64,000 bases of DNA from JAEUOS01 sp965279115 (GCA_965279115.1 OZ257137.1:2666001-2730000), one strand, 5' to 3'; counted from the stretch's first letter, positions 16,698-25,909 are shown. Notes: generated by a model not told the origin, from the letters alone. Numbers and translations are program-made.

Positions 16698-17075
16698 ATG
16701 ACCATCATCGCCAACGCGCAAGTGCCGTTTCAGACCCTGGACGGCATGCGCCACCAGACCCTCGCCGGCTCGGCAGAAGGCCTGAAACACCTTTCCGTAT
16801 GGCGCCAGACCATGGCCCCCGGCACCGCCACGCCGCCGCACCGCCACGATTGCGAAGAAGTCGTCGTGGTCGCCACCGGCAGCGGGGAAGTGCACATGCA
16901 AGGCAATGTGCTGCCCTTCGGCCCGGATTCCACGCTGGTTATTCCGCCGAACGTGGACCACCAGATCTTCAATACCGGGAACGAGCCGATGACGATGGTG
17001 GCCTTGTTTTCGGTGTCGCCGGTGGAGGTGAAGTTTCCGGACGGGACGGCGATTGAGTTGCCGTGGCGGACTTAG
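16698..17075 (+). CDS. small cupin-domain protein
   Basis: A single-domain cupin of 125 residues. The metal-binding motif 1 is clear, with HRHDCEEVVVVATGSGEV after TPP, and motif 2 follows as PPNVDHQIFNTG. The histidines and the glutamate could hold a divalent metal. Small cupins of this kind act as dioxygenases, isomerases or sugar/ligand-binding proteins; the sequence does not decide. It starts after an AAGGAAAACC ribosome-binding region. It is divergent from the LysR gene, which probably regulates it. Confidence 0.9.
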   Translation: MTIIANAQVPFQTLDGMRHQTLAGSAEGLKHLSVWRQTMAPGTATPPHRHDCEEVVVVATGSGEVHMQGNVLPFGPDSTLVIPPNVDHQIFNTGNEPMTMVALFSVSPVEVKFPDGTAIELPWRT

Positions 17076-17117
17076 CTCGGCTGTGTATCGACTCGGTGAC
17101 GATCTCTACGAACGAGT

Positions 17118-17912
17118 TCAAGTCAATCGCGTTGAAATGCAGTTTGGTGAATCGACAAAAATATTCGTTCGGTGGTGGTCAAGAGCTGCACCGTCCGGCA
17201 TAAATCGATTTGGCAGACGGAGTGTCCGACCGTGCGCGTCCGTGATTGAACTCGACAAATTTGCTTCCAATGCATCACGTTGAAGCCGCTTGGAAACAAC
17301 GATCTTTAGGTCATTGTCTAGTGTCATCAATCCCCGATCAAAGGCACGATCAAAAAGCGCGCTAAAGCAGATGCCGTTTCGGGGGTCAGCACGACGTGCC
17401 ACTGAAACGCTCCAGGGGATGATGTGGCTTGCGACGAGCAACTCGGTAGTGGCAATGCCGGTCACAGCGCAACGACTTTCGTATGACGTTAATACGGCAG
17501 CTCGAAAAAATGATTGAACACGTCGAACTCGCACCACACGTGAGGTCTCCGATTCACCGGAAGGGGGATGGAACTCTTGCTCTCCGAGTCTTGGCGGAGG
17601 AGGATTGAATGCCGCCACGGCTTCTTCGGCTTCCGCAGCGAATGCCTCGGTGTCCGTAGAAAATTCCTCCCAAAGTGCGCGGTCCGCGCTGCTCGCGCCA
17701 GATAAACCTACTCTATTGGAGGCCCGAAAGGCCGGATCGAGACTTGCAAAATTGCAAGCTTTCATCGCCAAGGCGCCGGGCGTTCGCCCGATGTGCCCCG
17801 CAAGTTTGATGATCTCCGGATTCTTGCCATGCAGGCGGCCAAATGGCAATTTCACGTATAACCAAAGGGCGACCAGTTGCTGGGGACGGGACCACAGATT
17901 TTGGGTAGCCAT
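17118..17912 (-). CDS. HNH endonuclease-domain protein
   Basis: 264 residues. The C-terminal half (about 150-215) is an HNH_2-type nuclease: SYESRCAVTGI, LLVASHIIPWS, then DPRNGICFSALFDRAFDRGL. The catalytic His is in ASHI, the Asn in RNG and the last His-like position is replaced by the FDR context seen in this subfamily. The N-terminal part (MATQNLWSRPQQLVALWLYVKLPFG) is a helical domain common in this family. Such proteins are often defence or mobile-element associated. The base composition is AT-richer than neighbouring genes, suggesting transfer. It converges on the cupin gene. Confidence 0.85.
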   Translation of the reverse strand: MATQNLWSRPQQLVALWLYVKLPFGRLHGKNPEIIKLAGHIGRTPGALAMKACNFASLDPAFRASNRVGLSGASSADRALWEEFSTDTEAFAAEAEEAVAAFNPPPPRLGEQEFHPPSGESETSRVVRVRRVQSFFRAAVLTSYESRCAVTGIATTELLVASHIIPWSVSVARRADPRNGICFSALFDRAFDRGLMTLDNDLKIVVSKRLQRDALEANLSSSITDAHGRTLRLPNRFMPDGAALDHHRTNIFVDSPNCISTRLT

Positions 17913-17976
17913 CCCGAAATTATGCGGGATCGGCGAGTTCTCTAGGTAGTCGTTTCAGTGCGACATACTCGCCATA

Positions 17977-18429
17977 TCAATTTTTCGACGGTGAGTTCGT
18001 CGATGGTTTCTTAACGTCGATGCGAAATGGCACTGCTCGCCTAGGCATATTCCTGAACGTGTCGGATGGTTTCTGGGTTTCTATATCGCTGACGTAAAAC
18101 ACCGTCCAATCTCCGTAATGCTTGCCCCCGTAAGTGATCATGTCATCCGTCATCAAGATGTCCTGACAATCTGGGAATCGTGGGCTTTTAAAGTATCTCG
18201 CTTCGTCGCTTTGGCAGATGAATTGGAGTCGATAGTGGTACGCATAGGTTGTATGAAACCATTCCAAGGGGCCGATCAACGGTCCGTCAAAGCCCCAGTC
18301 GTCCATTTGATCGTCTGGATTGTCTCGTCCGTGAAACAGCGCTAGGTAGATGCCCGGCTTTTCAGGTTGAGTTCCATACTCTGGCACTTGATGCCCAGCT
18401 TCGCTTAAAGTGAAAGTACTCTTGCTCAT
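17977..18429 (-). CDS. hypothetical protein (150 aa)
   Basis: I do not recognise a characterised family. The protein is acidic and aromatic-rich, with GIYLALFHGRDNPDDQMDDWGFDGP, then EWFHTTYAYHYRL and DMITYGGKHYGDWTVFYV. It has no signal peptide or membrane segment and a basic C-terminal tail. It lies 64 bases upstream of the HNH nuclease gene on the same strand and shares its AT-richer composition, so the two may have arrived together. Start at ATG 18429 follows a GGAGG-like region. Confidence 0.75.
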   Translation of the reverse strand: MSKSTFTLSEAGHQVPEYGTQPEKPGIYLALFHGRDNPDDQMDDWGFDGPLIGPLEWFHTTYAYHYRLQFICQSDEARYFKSPRFPDCQDILMTDDMITYGGKHYGDWTVFYVSDIETQKPSDTFRNMPRRAVPFRIDVKKPSTNSPSKN

Positions 18430-18561
18430 CGTTGACCTCCGCGTTCAGTACTGGCGGGAAGTCTAATTTTTCGCTTTCGATTTCATAACCAGGGATGTCC
18501 CTGGTAGGCTGTTGATCTCACAACACAATCCGATATGAAATTTTTTGGAAGGTAATTTCGC

Positions 18562-19143
18562 GTGACCCTCCTCCTCCTTGGCCTCATCCTCTTCCTAGGC
18601 ATTCACTCCGTCCGCATCTTCGCCGACGGCTTTCGCACCAGCGCGATCGCGAAGATCGGCCTCAACCCTTGGAAGGGCATCTACACCGTGCTCTCGCTGG
18701 TGGGCTTTGTGCTCATCGTCAATGGTTACGCAGCCTCGCGGGTCGAGGGCGGTTTCCTGTGGAACCCGCCGCGCTGGACCTTCCATGTCACGGCGCTGCT
18801 CACGCTGTTTTCCTTCATTTTCGTCGCGGCGGCGTATGTGCCGGGCACGCGCATCAAGGCGCGGCTGGGTCACCCCATGGTGATGGGGGTCAAGGTGTGG
18901 GCGTTCGCGCACCTGCTTTCCAACGGCCGGGTGGGGGATGTGGTGTTGTTCGGCGCGTTTCTGGCCTGGGCGGTGGCGGACTACATTTCGGCGCGCCGGC
19001 GCGACAGGGCGGCCGGCACGGTGTACCCCGTACTGGGCATCTCGCGCGACATCATCGCCATCGTGGTTGGGTTGGTCGCCTATGTCGTGTTCGCCTTCTG
19101 GCTCCATTTCTTGCTCATCGGCGTCAAGCCGTTCGGGAGGTGA
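18562..19143 (+). CDS. NnrU family membrane protein
   Basis: 193 residues with five or six hydrophobic segments. The start is a GTG preceded by GGAAGG. The family pattern is plain: GIHSVRIFADGFR at the N-terminus, NPWKGIYTVLSLVGF, and LGHPMVMGVKVWAFAHLL in the middle. NnrU proteins were first linked to denitrification gene clusters and are related to isoprenoid/cis-carotene isomerase membrane enzymes; the exact role is not settled. Here no denitrification genes are adjacent. Confidence 0.92.
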   Translation: MTLLLLGLILFLGIHSVRIFADGFRTSAIAKIGLNPWKGIYTVLSLVGFVLIVNGYAASRVEGGFLWNPPRWTFHVTALLTLFSFIFVAAAYVPGTRIKARLGHPMVMGVKVWAFAHLLSNGRVGDVVLFGAFLAWAVADYISARRRDRAAGTVYPVLGISRDIIAIVVGLVAYVVFAFWLHFLLIGVKPFGR

Positions 19144-19212
19144 GCGGTGGTAGCCGGATGGCATCCGGGCGGATTGGGCTACAGTAGTGTTTTCTGCACA
19201 ACGGATTGACCA

Positions 19213-19401
19213 ATGAGCGCTGTCAAGCAAGAAGTCAGCACGCTGCTTGAGTCCCTGCCGGAGGATTGCACGCTGGAAGATGTGCAATATCACCTGTATG
19301 TGCTCGAGAAAATTCGGCGTGGCGCGGAACGGGCTGAAAGTGAAGGCACATTGACACAGGCTGAGGCCGAGTCACGGCTCGGGGCATGGTTGCTGAAGTA
19401 G
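19213..19401 (+). CDS. small antitoxin-like protein of a ParE-type TA pair
   Basis: 62 residues, MSAVKQEVSTLLESLPED then TLEDVQYHLYVLEKIRRG. This is a pattern shared by short addiction-module proteins encoded directly upstream of RelE/ParE toxins. The gene overlaps the toxin gene by 16 bases, which supports coupled translation. There is no obvious ribbon-helix-helix at the N-terminus. The assignment comes mainly from size, pattern and position. Confidence 0.75.
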   Translation: MSAVKQEVSTLLESLPEDCTLEDVQYHLYVLEKIRRGAERAESEGTLTQAEAESRLGAWLLK

Positions 19402-19709
19402 TCTGGTCCCCGGAAGCGGTCGAGGACATCGAGGCGATCGCGCAGTACATCCAGCGCGACTCCCTGTTTTACGCAAAGGTTGTTGCCACCAAAATTTTCG
19501 AGGTCGCCGCCTCGATCGTCGCCTTCCCGAGGATCGGAAGGGTCGTTCCGGAATTGGCCGACCCTGCTGTACGTGAGCGCTTCGTGTACAGCTACCGGGT
19601 CATCTACCGAATCGATGCCGAGCGGATAACCGTACTCGCGGTAGTACATGGCCGCCGTCTGCTTGAGAGTCTCGGAGAGCGATTTGGCGAGGGCGGTGAG
19701 CCTGCGTGA
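19386..19709 (+). CDS. RelE/ParE-family toxin
   Basis: 107 residues with the ParE/RelE fold pattern: WSPEAVEDIEAIAQYIQRDS at the N-terminus, FPRIGRVVPE in the middle, and YRVIYRIDAERITVLAVVHGRR at the C-terminus. Such toxins either inhibit gyrase (ParE) or cut mRNA on ribosomes (RelE). The YRVIYRI...VVHGRR end fits the ParE side. The gene starts within the last codons of the antitoxin-like gene. The following enoyl-CoA hydratase gene is unrelated. Confidence 0.9.
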   Translation: MVAEVVWSPEAVEDIEAIAQYIQRDSLFYAKVVATKIFEVAASIVAFPRIGRVVPELADPAVRERFVYSYRVIYRIDAERITVLAVVHGRRLLESLGERFGEGGEPA

Positions 19710-19739
19710 AGGTATCCTTCCATCTGGAGGTCATGCGTC

Positions 19740-20510
19740 ATGCCTGAACTCGTCACCTACGAAGTCATCGAAGGCGTCGCCGAGATCACGATGAACCGTG
19801 GTCCGGTCAACGCCATCAACATGCAGTTGGCGCGCGAGGTGATAGACGCTTACAAGCGCGCCCGCGAGGATGACTCGGCGCGCGCGGTCATCCTCACCAG
19901 CGCATTGCCGGAGGTGTTCTCCGCCGGGCTGGACCTGAAGCTGGCGCTCGATTTCGACGGCATGGCGCTGCGCGAATTCATCGAGGTGTTCTATTGCGAG
20001 ATGCATGAGGCGCTGTACCGGCTGGGCAAGCCGGTCATCGCTGCGGTGAACGGCCACGCCCGCGCCGCCGGGGTCACCTGGGCAGTCTCGTGCGACATCA
20101 TCATCGCCGCCGAAGAGGCGCAGATGGGCTATCCGGAAATCGACGTCGGCCTGTTGCCGGCCATGCACCTGGTGCATTTGCCGCGGGTGGCCGGCCGGCA
20201 CCGCGCGGCACAGTTGCTATTCACCGGCGACATCGTCGATGCCGCCGAAATGCAGCGCATGGGCGTGGTCAGCGAGGTGGTGCCGCGCGCGCAGGTGATG
20301 GAGCGCGCCCGCCACCTGGCGCGGCGCCTGGCGAAAAAGTCGCCGGTGGCCATGAAGCTGCTGCGCGACGCCTTCATGCGCGCCAACGACCAGGATTACC
20401 GCCGCGCCATGGAAGGCGTGGTCGAAACCATGTGCAGCCTGAAGGACACGGCCGATTCGCGCGAGGCGCTGCTCGCCTTTGTGGAAAAGCGGGCTGCGCG
20501 TTACGCCTGA
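19740..20510 (+). CDS. enoyl-CoA hydratase/isomerase family protein
   Basis: A 256-residue crotonase-fold protein. The oxyanion-hole segment SAGLDLKL and the second region GHARAAGVTWAVSCDIIIAA are clear, followed by GYPEIDVGLLP. The glutamate equivalent to Glu164 of rat enoyl-CoA hydratase is kept (PEIDVG). The position of Glu144 is Thr in GVTWAV, so ordinary hydratase activity is uncertain and isomerase-type chemistry is possible. A GGAGG ribosome-binding site precedes the ATG. The neighbours do not point to a specific pathway. Confidence 0.88.
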   Translation: MPELVTYEVIEGVAEITMNRGPVNAINMQLAREVIDAYKRAREDDSARAVILTSALPEVFSAGLDLKLALDFDGMALREFIEVFYCEMHEALYRLGKPVIAAVNGHARAAGVTWAVSCDIIIAAEEAQMGYPEIDVGLLPAMHLVHLPRVAGRHRAAQLLFTGDIVDAAEMQRMGVVSEVVPRAQVMERARHLARRLAKKSPVAMKLLRDAFMRANDQDYRRAMEGVVETMCSLKDTADSREALLAFVEKRAARYA

Positions 20511-20551
20511 TCCCGCGGCATGGCGGCACATCCAATCCATGGAGGGGGACG

Positions 20552-22801
20552 ATGAGCAAGGTGCTGAAGGTCTTTGCGACCAAGTCTGAGCTGGCCGCCG
20601 TCACCGGCCTGGAACTGATCGCCGACTACCCGGCGTTTTGCGTGGCGCGCGCCACGCCCGCGGGTGAGCGCCTGGTCACCCGACGCTGGCCTACGGAAGA
20701 CATCACCGCGCAGTACCAGGTGCCGCTGGCCTCCGGGACCATCGACACCTCACTGAAGCGCTACGATGCCGCCGTCAAACCGCGCGCGCATCCGGCCTAT
20801 CGCGGTGCGAAAGGGCTTGAGCCCGGGCCGCATCATTACCTGGTGCAGTTCGTCGGGCCGATCAAGCCGGCCTGGCTCACTGCGGTCAAGAAAGCGGGCG
20901 GCAAGCCGCGCGGGTTGCATTCAGGCTTCGCCTATGTGTTCAGCGCGACCGAAGCCGCCTTGCAGAAAATCGCCGCCCTGCCCTGCGTGCGCTGGGCAGG
21001 GCACCTGCCGCATGCGGAGCGTCTGGCGCTTGATTTGCGGGAGTCGATCAAGGCCCTGCCGCGCACCCGTCTGCGTGAGGGTGTGTTCACCATCGAATTC
21101 TTCGACGCCGCCAACCTGGCGGGCGGTCGCGCGGCGCTGCGCAAGCTGGGCGTCAAGGTGCTGGGCGAGGAAAAGGCCAAGCGCACCCTGGTGGTGGAGA
21201 TCGGCGGCGCGGGCTGGCGCAAGGTGGTCGAAGCCCTGTCGAAAGTGCATGGGGTGCGCATGGTGCAGTCGCGCGCCTACAAGCGCACCGCAAACGACGT
21301 GGCGGCGCGCCTCGTCGAGGCCGTGCCCGCCAGGCAGGGCGAAGCGGGTTACGCCGGCCTCACCGGGGCAGGCGAGATCGTCGCGGTATGCGACACCGGG
21401 TTTGACAGTGGCGACCCCGGCAACCTGCACCCGGACTTCGCCGGCCGCATCAAGCGCATTCGCAGTTATCCGATTTCGCCTGACTATGCCTCGCAGGTGA
21501 AAAACCCCGGCGACGACGATGGCGCGGCCGATTTCAACAGCGGTCACGGCACCCACGTGGCGGGCTCGGTGCTTGGCGATGGCCAGGCCAGCAACGGCGC
21601 CATTCGCGGGCTTGCGTACAAGGCGCGACTGGTGTTCCAGGCCATCGAGCAGGAGATGAAGTGGCGCGACTCGCGCGACCTCAACCAGATGGGGCGTTAC
21701 GTGCTCTCCGGACTGCCGCTCGATCTTGGCACCCTGTTCGCCGACGCCTACCGTGACGGGGCGCGCGTGCATACCAATTCCTGGGGTGGCGGCGCCGCTG
21801 GCGACTATGACGACCAGTGCCGCGACCTTGACCGGTTCGTGCACGACCACCGCGACATGGTTGTCCTGTTTGCCGCCGGCAACGACGGCACCGACCAGGA
21901 CCGCGATGGTGCCATCGACCCGACAAGTGTGGCCTCGCCCGGCACCGCCAAGAACTGCATCACCGTCGGCGCCAGCGAAAGCCTGCGCCCGCGGTTCAAG
22001 CGGGAAACCTACGGCGGATGGTGGTCGCAGGACTACCCAAAACCGCCCTGGAACCGCGACCCGATGGCCGACAACGCCGCCCAGGTGGCGGCCTTCAGCA
22101 GCCGCGGCCCGACGCGCGACGGCCGCTTCAAGCCCGAGGTGGTGGCGCCCGGCACCTTCATCCTTTCCACCCGCTCACGCGTGATCGCCAAAGGCCATAC
22201 TGGCTGGGGCGCGCATGACGGCAACTACTTCTACATGGGCGGCACCAGCATGGCCACGCCCATCACGGCCGGCCTGGTCACCCTGATCCGCGAGCACCTG
22301 CGGCGCGCGCGGAAGGTTGCCAAACCGAGCGCCGCGCTCATCAAGGCGGTGCTGATCAACGGCGCGCAGCGCCTCAAGGGCGCGCGTGGCGTGGTGGACA
22401 ACGCGCAGGGCTTTGGCCGCGTGAGCCTCGAGGCTTCGCTGCTTGCCAACGGGGGGCCGCGCAGGCTGGAGTTCTGCGACGAAGGCAAGGCGCTGGCCAC
22501 CGGCAGCGAGCACACCCGGGACATCGTGGTGAAAAAGGCTGGCCTGCCGCTTGCCGTCACGCTGGCCTACACCGATTTTCCGGGCGAGCGGCTGGTCAAC
22601 AACCTCAATCTCGTGCTTACCTCGCCCGCGGGGCGCCACTACGCGGGCAACGGCGCCACGCTCAACGCCGACACGACCAACAATGTGGAAAAGGTGCGCG
22701 TTGCGCGCGCCGCCGCCGGCACCTGGAAAGTGCGGGTCATCGCTTCCAACGTGCCGGAAGGCCGGCAGACCTACGCGCTCGCATGGAGCGGGGCGGTGTA
22801 G
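20552..22801 (+). CDS. S8 family serine peptidase (subtilisin-like)
   Basis: 749 residues. The start at 20552 has a strong GGAGGGGG site; the longer open frame is a shadow of the upstream gene. A 270-residue N-terminal region of unknown type precedes the catalytic domain. The triad is Asp281 (VCDTGFDSGD), His332 (SGHGTHVAG) and Ser566 (GGTSMATP), with oxyanion Asn444 (AAGNDGTD). A beta-rich domain of about 110 residues closes the protein, as in KP-43-type subtilases. No signal peptide is visible (MSKVLKVFATKSELAAV), which is unusual for the family and leaves its location open. Confidence 0.92.
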   Translation: MSKVLKVFATKSELAAVTGLELIADYPAFCVARATPAGERLVTRRWPTEDITAQYQVPLASGTIDTSLKRYDAAVKPRAHPAYRGAKGLEPGPHHYLVQFVGPIKPAWLTAVKKAGGKPRGLHSGFAYVFSATEAALQKIAALPCVRWAGHLPHAERLALDLRESIKALPRTRLREGVFTIEFFDAANLAGGRAALRKLGVKVLGEEKAKRTLVVEIGGAGWRKVVEALSKVHGVRMVQSRAYKRTANDVAARLVEAVPARQGEAGYAGLTGAGEIVAVCDTGFDSGDPGNLHPDFAGRIKRIRSYPISPDYASQVKNPGDDDGAADFNSGHGTHVAGSVLGDGQASNGAIRGLAYKARLVFQAIEQEMKWRDSRDLNQMGRYVLSGLPLDLGTLFADAYRDGARVHTNSWGGGAAGDYDDQCRDLDRFVHDHRDMVVLFAAGNDGTDQDRDGAIDPTSVASPGTAKNCITVGASESLRPRFKRETYGGWWSQDYPKPPWNRDPMADNAAQVAAFSSRGPTRDGRFKPEVVAPGTFILSTRSRVIAKGHTGWGAHDGNYFYMGGTSMATPITAGLVTLIREHLRRARKVAKPSAALIKAVLINGAQRLKGARGVVDNAQGFGRVSLEASLLANGGPRRLEFCDEGKALATGSEHTRDIVVKKAGLPLAVTLAYTDFPGERLVNNLNLVLTSPAGRHYAGNGATLNADTTNNVEKVRVARAAAGTWKVRVIASNVPEGRQTYALAWSGAV

Positions 22802-22807
22802 CCGGAT

Positions 22808-24214
22808 TTACATCTGGCCGCGGGCGGCGGAAGCGCGCGCCACGATATCCAGCGCCGCGATGCGCCCGAGCGTCACTGCGCTCAGCAATCCGTTGCCCGA
22901 CAGGTAACCCCACACCGCCGCGCCGGAAAGCCCGCGCGCCGCGCCGCCGCCGGCGTACAGGTTGGGAAAGCGGCCGCCGCCTTTCTTGAGCACCCGGCCA
23001 TGTGTGTCGATGGCCAGCCCGCCCTGGGTGTGGAACAGCGCGCCGGTCACCTTCACGGCGTAGTACGGCCCCTGCAGCGCCGGTTTGGCCTTGAAGTCGC
23101 GGCCGTACGGGCAGAGCATTTCGCCGCGCGCGCAGGCGGCGGCCTCGGCCAGCGTCACCGCGAGCGCCGCTGCGTCGAGCCCGCAGCGCGCCGCCAGTTC
23201 GCCGATGGTCGCCCCGGTCTTCATCGCGCCGGTGGCGAACAGGTCCGCATAGTCCGGGAAGGTCATGCCCAGCGCGTGCAGGCGCGCGTCGTAGATGTTC
23301 CAGGCCAGCCCTTCGCGCTGGCGGATCACGTGCTGCGACGCTTCGGAATAGCCCTCGTGCTCGTTCCAGAAACGCAGGCCATCGAGGTTGACCTGGAAGC
23401 CGCCTTCCATCATCAGCGCCCAGGTGACCAGCGCGCCGTGCGGCACCGCCCACGAGCCATGGCCCTGGTAGGCGCCCATGTCGGCCGGCACGGCGCCAAG
23501 CTTTTCGCCCCACAGCACCGCGTCGCCCTGGTTGCCGGTGTGGCCGGCATAGGTGGCGGCGGCGATCTCAGGGATGTAATGCGCCACCATTGCCGGGTTG
23601 CCGCCGTAGCCGTTGCAGGCCAGGAGCAGGGTGTCGCAACCCATGGCGTCGGTGCTGCCGTCCGGGCGGGTGACCTGCACGCCGGTAATGCGCTCGCCGT
23701 CGGCAAACAGCGCGCTCACCCTCGCCTCGGTCACCAGCATCACGCCGGCGGCCTCTGCAGCCCGGGCAAGCCGGCCGATCAATCCGGCGCCGGTCTTTTC
23801 CGGCACCGCGTGCATGCGCGCCACGCTGTGGCCGGGGTACAGGAAGCCCTCCAGCACATGGAAGGGGATGGCATGTGCGTCGGCCAGCCATTCCAGCGCC
23901 GGGCCGGAAGCGGTCGCGACTGCGCGCGTGACGGCGGGGTCCGAACCGTTGTGGTTCTTGTGCTCGACATCCGCGGCCAGAAGCTCCGGCGAGTCGGTCA
24001 CGCCGATTTCGCGCTGCCAGCGTGTATGGCAGGCCGGGATGAAGCCCGAGGACAGCGCCGTGGAGCCCTGCGGCACTGCGTCGCGCTCAAGCACCACGCA
24101 TTCGACACCGGCATCGGCCAGGGTCAGCGCGGCGGTCAGCCCGCAGGCGCCACCGCCGATGATGGCGACGGCAGTGTGCGAGGCGAAGGACGCGGGGGAG
24201 GCGAGGATGGTCAT
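22808..24214 (-). CDS. FAD-dependent oxidoreductase (fumarate reductase/3-ketosteroid dehydrogenase flavoprotein type)
   Basis: A 468-residue flavoprotein. The Rossmann motif IIGGGACGLTAALTLADAG is at residues 15-33, and the C-terminal FAD segment GGGAARGLSGAAVWGYLSGNGLL closes the fold. The middle carries the capping domain typical of FAD_binding_2 enzymes (fumarate reductase, KsdD, tricarballylate dehydrogenase). ATG 24214 is preferred because the earlier in-frame ATG adds an unrelated arginine-rich leader. It converges with the S8 gene, with six bases between the stops. The substrate is not evident. Confidence 0.87.
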   Translation of the reverse strand: MTILASPASFASHTAVAIIGGGACGLTAALTLADAGVECVVLERDAVPQGSTALSSGFIPACHTRWQREIGVTDSPELLAADVEHKNHNGSDPAVTRAVATASGPALEWLADAHAIPFHVLEGFLYPGHSVARMHAVPEKTGAGLIGRLARAAEAAGVMLVTEARVSALFADGERITGVQVTRPDGSTDAMGCDTLLLACNGYGGNPAMVAHYIPEIAAATYAGHTGNQGDAVLWGEKLGAVPADMGAYQGHGSWAVPHGALVTWALMMEGGFQVNLDGLRFWNEHEGYSEASQHVIRQREGLAWNIYDARLHALGMTFPDYADLFATGAMKTGATIGELAARCGLDAAALAVTLAEAAACARGEMLCPYGRDFKAKPALQGPYYAVKVTGALFHTQGGLAIDTHGRVLKKGGGRFPNLYAGGGAARGLSGAAVWGYLSGNGLLSAVTLGRIAALDIVARASAARGQM

Positions 24215-24468
24215 TCCTGGTCGGCTTTCGGGGGTGGCGGTGGTGAATGGACGACGGCGAGCGGCGAGGTCGTGCCGCCCGATGGTACCCGAGCACAATC
24301 CGGCCGGGGCCTGCAGCGCCCGCGAGGCGGAATGCGCGGCGCTAGAGCGAACGCACTAGTCCTGAGCCCGCCTGGCCGTCGCTTTCGCCCCGGCAAGGCG
24401 ATATAGTCCCGCTTCACATCGCCGGCACGTCCGGCAGGCCGCCCGCCGGCGGCGGCAAGGAGATGCGC

Positions 24469-25890
24469 ATGGACATGTCCGACAACCCGATCGCCCGCGT
24501 GCTCGAGAGTGCGCTTGCGCAACAGCGCCAGGCCTACCTCGCGCACCCCGTACCCGGCCTGGAAGAGCGGCGCGCCGACTTGCGCACCCTGCAGCGCTTC
24601 ATCCGCGAGAACAAGGACGCGATCTGCGACGCCATCAACGCCGACTACGGCCATCGTTCGCGCCATGAAACCCTGCTCACGGAAATCGCCCCGGCGGTGG
24701 ACGGCATCGACCACGTGCTGGGCAAGTTGCGCGGCTGGATGAAGCCGCAGCGCCGCCATGTGGACCTGCGCAGCTTCTTCGGCGCGAAAAATCGCGTCAT
24801 CCCGCAGCCGCTGGGTGTGGTGGGCGTGATCGTGCCGTGGAATTTTCCGCTAAACCTTTCGCTGATTCCGCTTACCTATATCTTCGCCGCCGGCAACCGC
24901 GCCATGGTCAAGATGAGCGAGAACTCGCGCCACCTGGCGAAGCTTCTCCTCGAGCGCATGCCCGCGTACTTTCCGCCGGAGAAGCTGCAGTTCTTCGACG
25001 AGACCGGCGGTGTCGGGATCGAGTTCTCCAAGCTGCCCTTCGACCACCTGCTCTTCACCGGCTCGGGTGCCACCGGCCGCGCGGTGATGGCGGCCGCCGC
25101 GCAAAACCTCTGCCCGGTGACCCTCGAACTGGGCGGCAAGGCGCCGGCCATCGTGTGTGACGATTTCGAATTGCGCACCGCTGCCGAACGCATCCTCTTC
25201 GTCAAATACCTGAACGCAGGTCAGATCTGTACCTCGGTGGACCATGCCTGGCTGCCGCAGGGGGCGATAGCCGCGTTTGTCGATCTGGCGAAGGAGATCC
25301 TGCCCAAACGCTACCCGTCGCTGGCCTCGCCCGACTTCACCTCCATCATCGACCAGCCGTCCTTCGAGCGGCTGCTGGGCATGCTGGAGGACGCGCGCGC
25401 GCGCGGCGCCACCGTGATGCCGCTCCTGCCCGGTCCGGCGTTCGACCGCGCCACGCGCAAGATCGCGCCGCATATCGTGCTGAACGCGCCGGATGACAGC
25501 CAGGTGATGCAGCGCGAGATCTTCGGCCCCATCCTGCCGCTGCGCGGCTACACGCGGCTGGAAGAAGTGGTGGACTACATCAATGCCCGCCCGCGCCCGC
25601 TGGCGATCTACCCGTTCAGCGACGCCGCCGGCACGGTGCAGATGCTGCTCGACCGGGTGATGTCGGGCGGGGTGTCGGTCAATGACGCGCTGTTCCATGT
25701 TGGCCAGCACGACCTGCCTTTCGGCGGCGTCGGCGCCTCGGGCATGGGCCACTATCACGGCCGCGAGGGTTTCGAGACCTTTTCGAAAATGCGCCCGGTG
25801 TTCTACCAGGCGCGTTTCTCGGCGCTCAAGTTCATGGCGCCGCCCTACGGCAAGTTTGCCGACCGGCTGCTGGCCTTCCTGATCAAATGA
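24469..25890 (+). CDS. coniferyl-aldehyde dehydrogenase-type aldehyde dehydrogenase
   Basis: 473 residues. An AAGGAG site lies six bases before ATG 24469; an ATG at 24463 is too close to it. The protein has the aldehyde dehydrogenase motifs VVGVIVPWNFPLNLS, TGSGATGRAVM and LELGGKAP (general-base Glu), and the catalytic Cys254 in NAGQICTS. The membrane-anchor-like C-terminus and the overall spacing resemble CalB, which oxidises coniferyl aldehyde to ferulate, and related medium-chain aldehyde dehydrogenases. It is followed after 19 bases by the dienoyl-CoA reductase-like gene. Confidence 0.9.
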   Translation: MDMSDNPIARVLESALAQQRQAYLAHPVPGLEERRADLRTLQRFIRENKDAICDAINADYGHRSRHETLLTEIAPAVDGIDHVLGKLRGWMKPQRRHVDLRSFFGAKNRVIPQPLGVVGVIVPWNFPLNLSLIPLTYIFAAGNRAMVKMSENSRHLAKLLLERMPAYFPPEKLQFFDETGGVGIEFSKLPFDHLLFTGSGATGRAVMAAAAQNLCPVTLELGGKAPAIVCDDFELRTAAERILFVKYLNAGQICTSVDHAWLPQGAIAAFVDLAKEILPKRYPSLASPDFTSIIDQPSFERLLGMLEDARARGATVMPLLPGPAFDRATRKIAPHIVLNAPDDSQVMQREIFGPILPLRGYTRLEEVVDYINARPRPLAIYPFSDAAGTVQMLLDRVMSGGVSVNDALFHVGQHDLPFGGVGASGMGHYHGREGFETFSKMRPVFYQARFSALKFMAPPYGKFADRLLAFLIK

Positions 25891-25909
25891 AGCCCGCGCA
25901 TCCGCGGCG

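Noticed and set aside
18488..18505. Palindrome ACCAGGGA-TG-TCCCTGGT upstream of NnrU
   Set aside because: No T run on either side, so it is not a terminator. It may be an operator, but no regulator is adjacent and I could not support a call.
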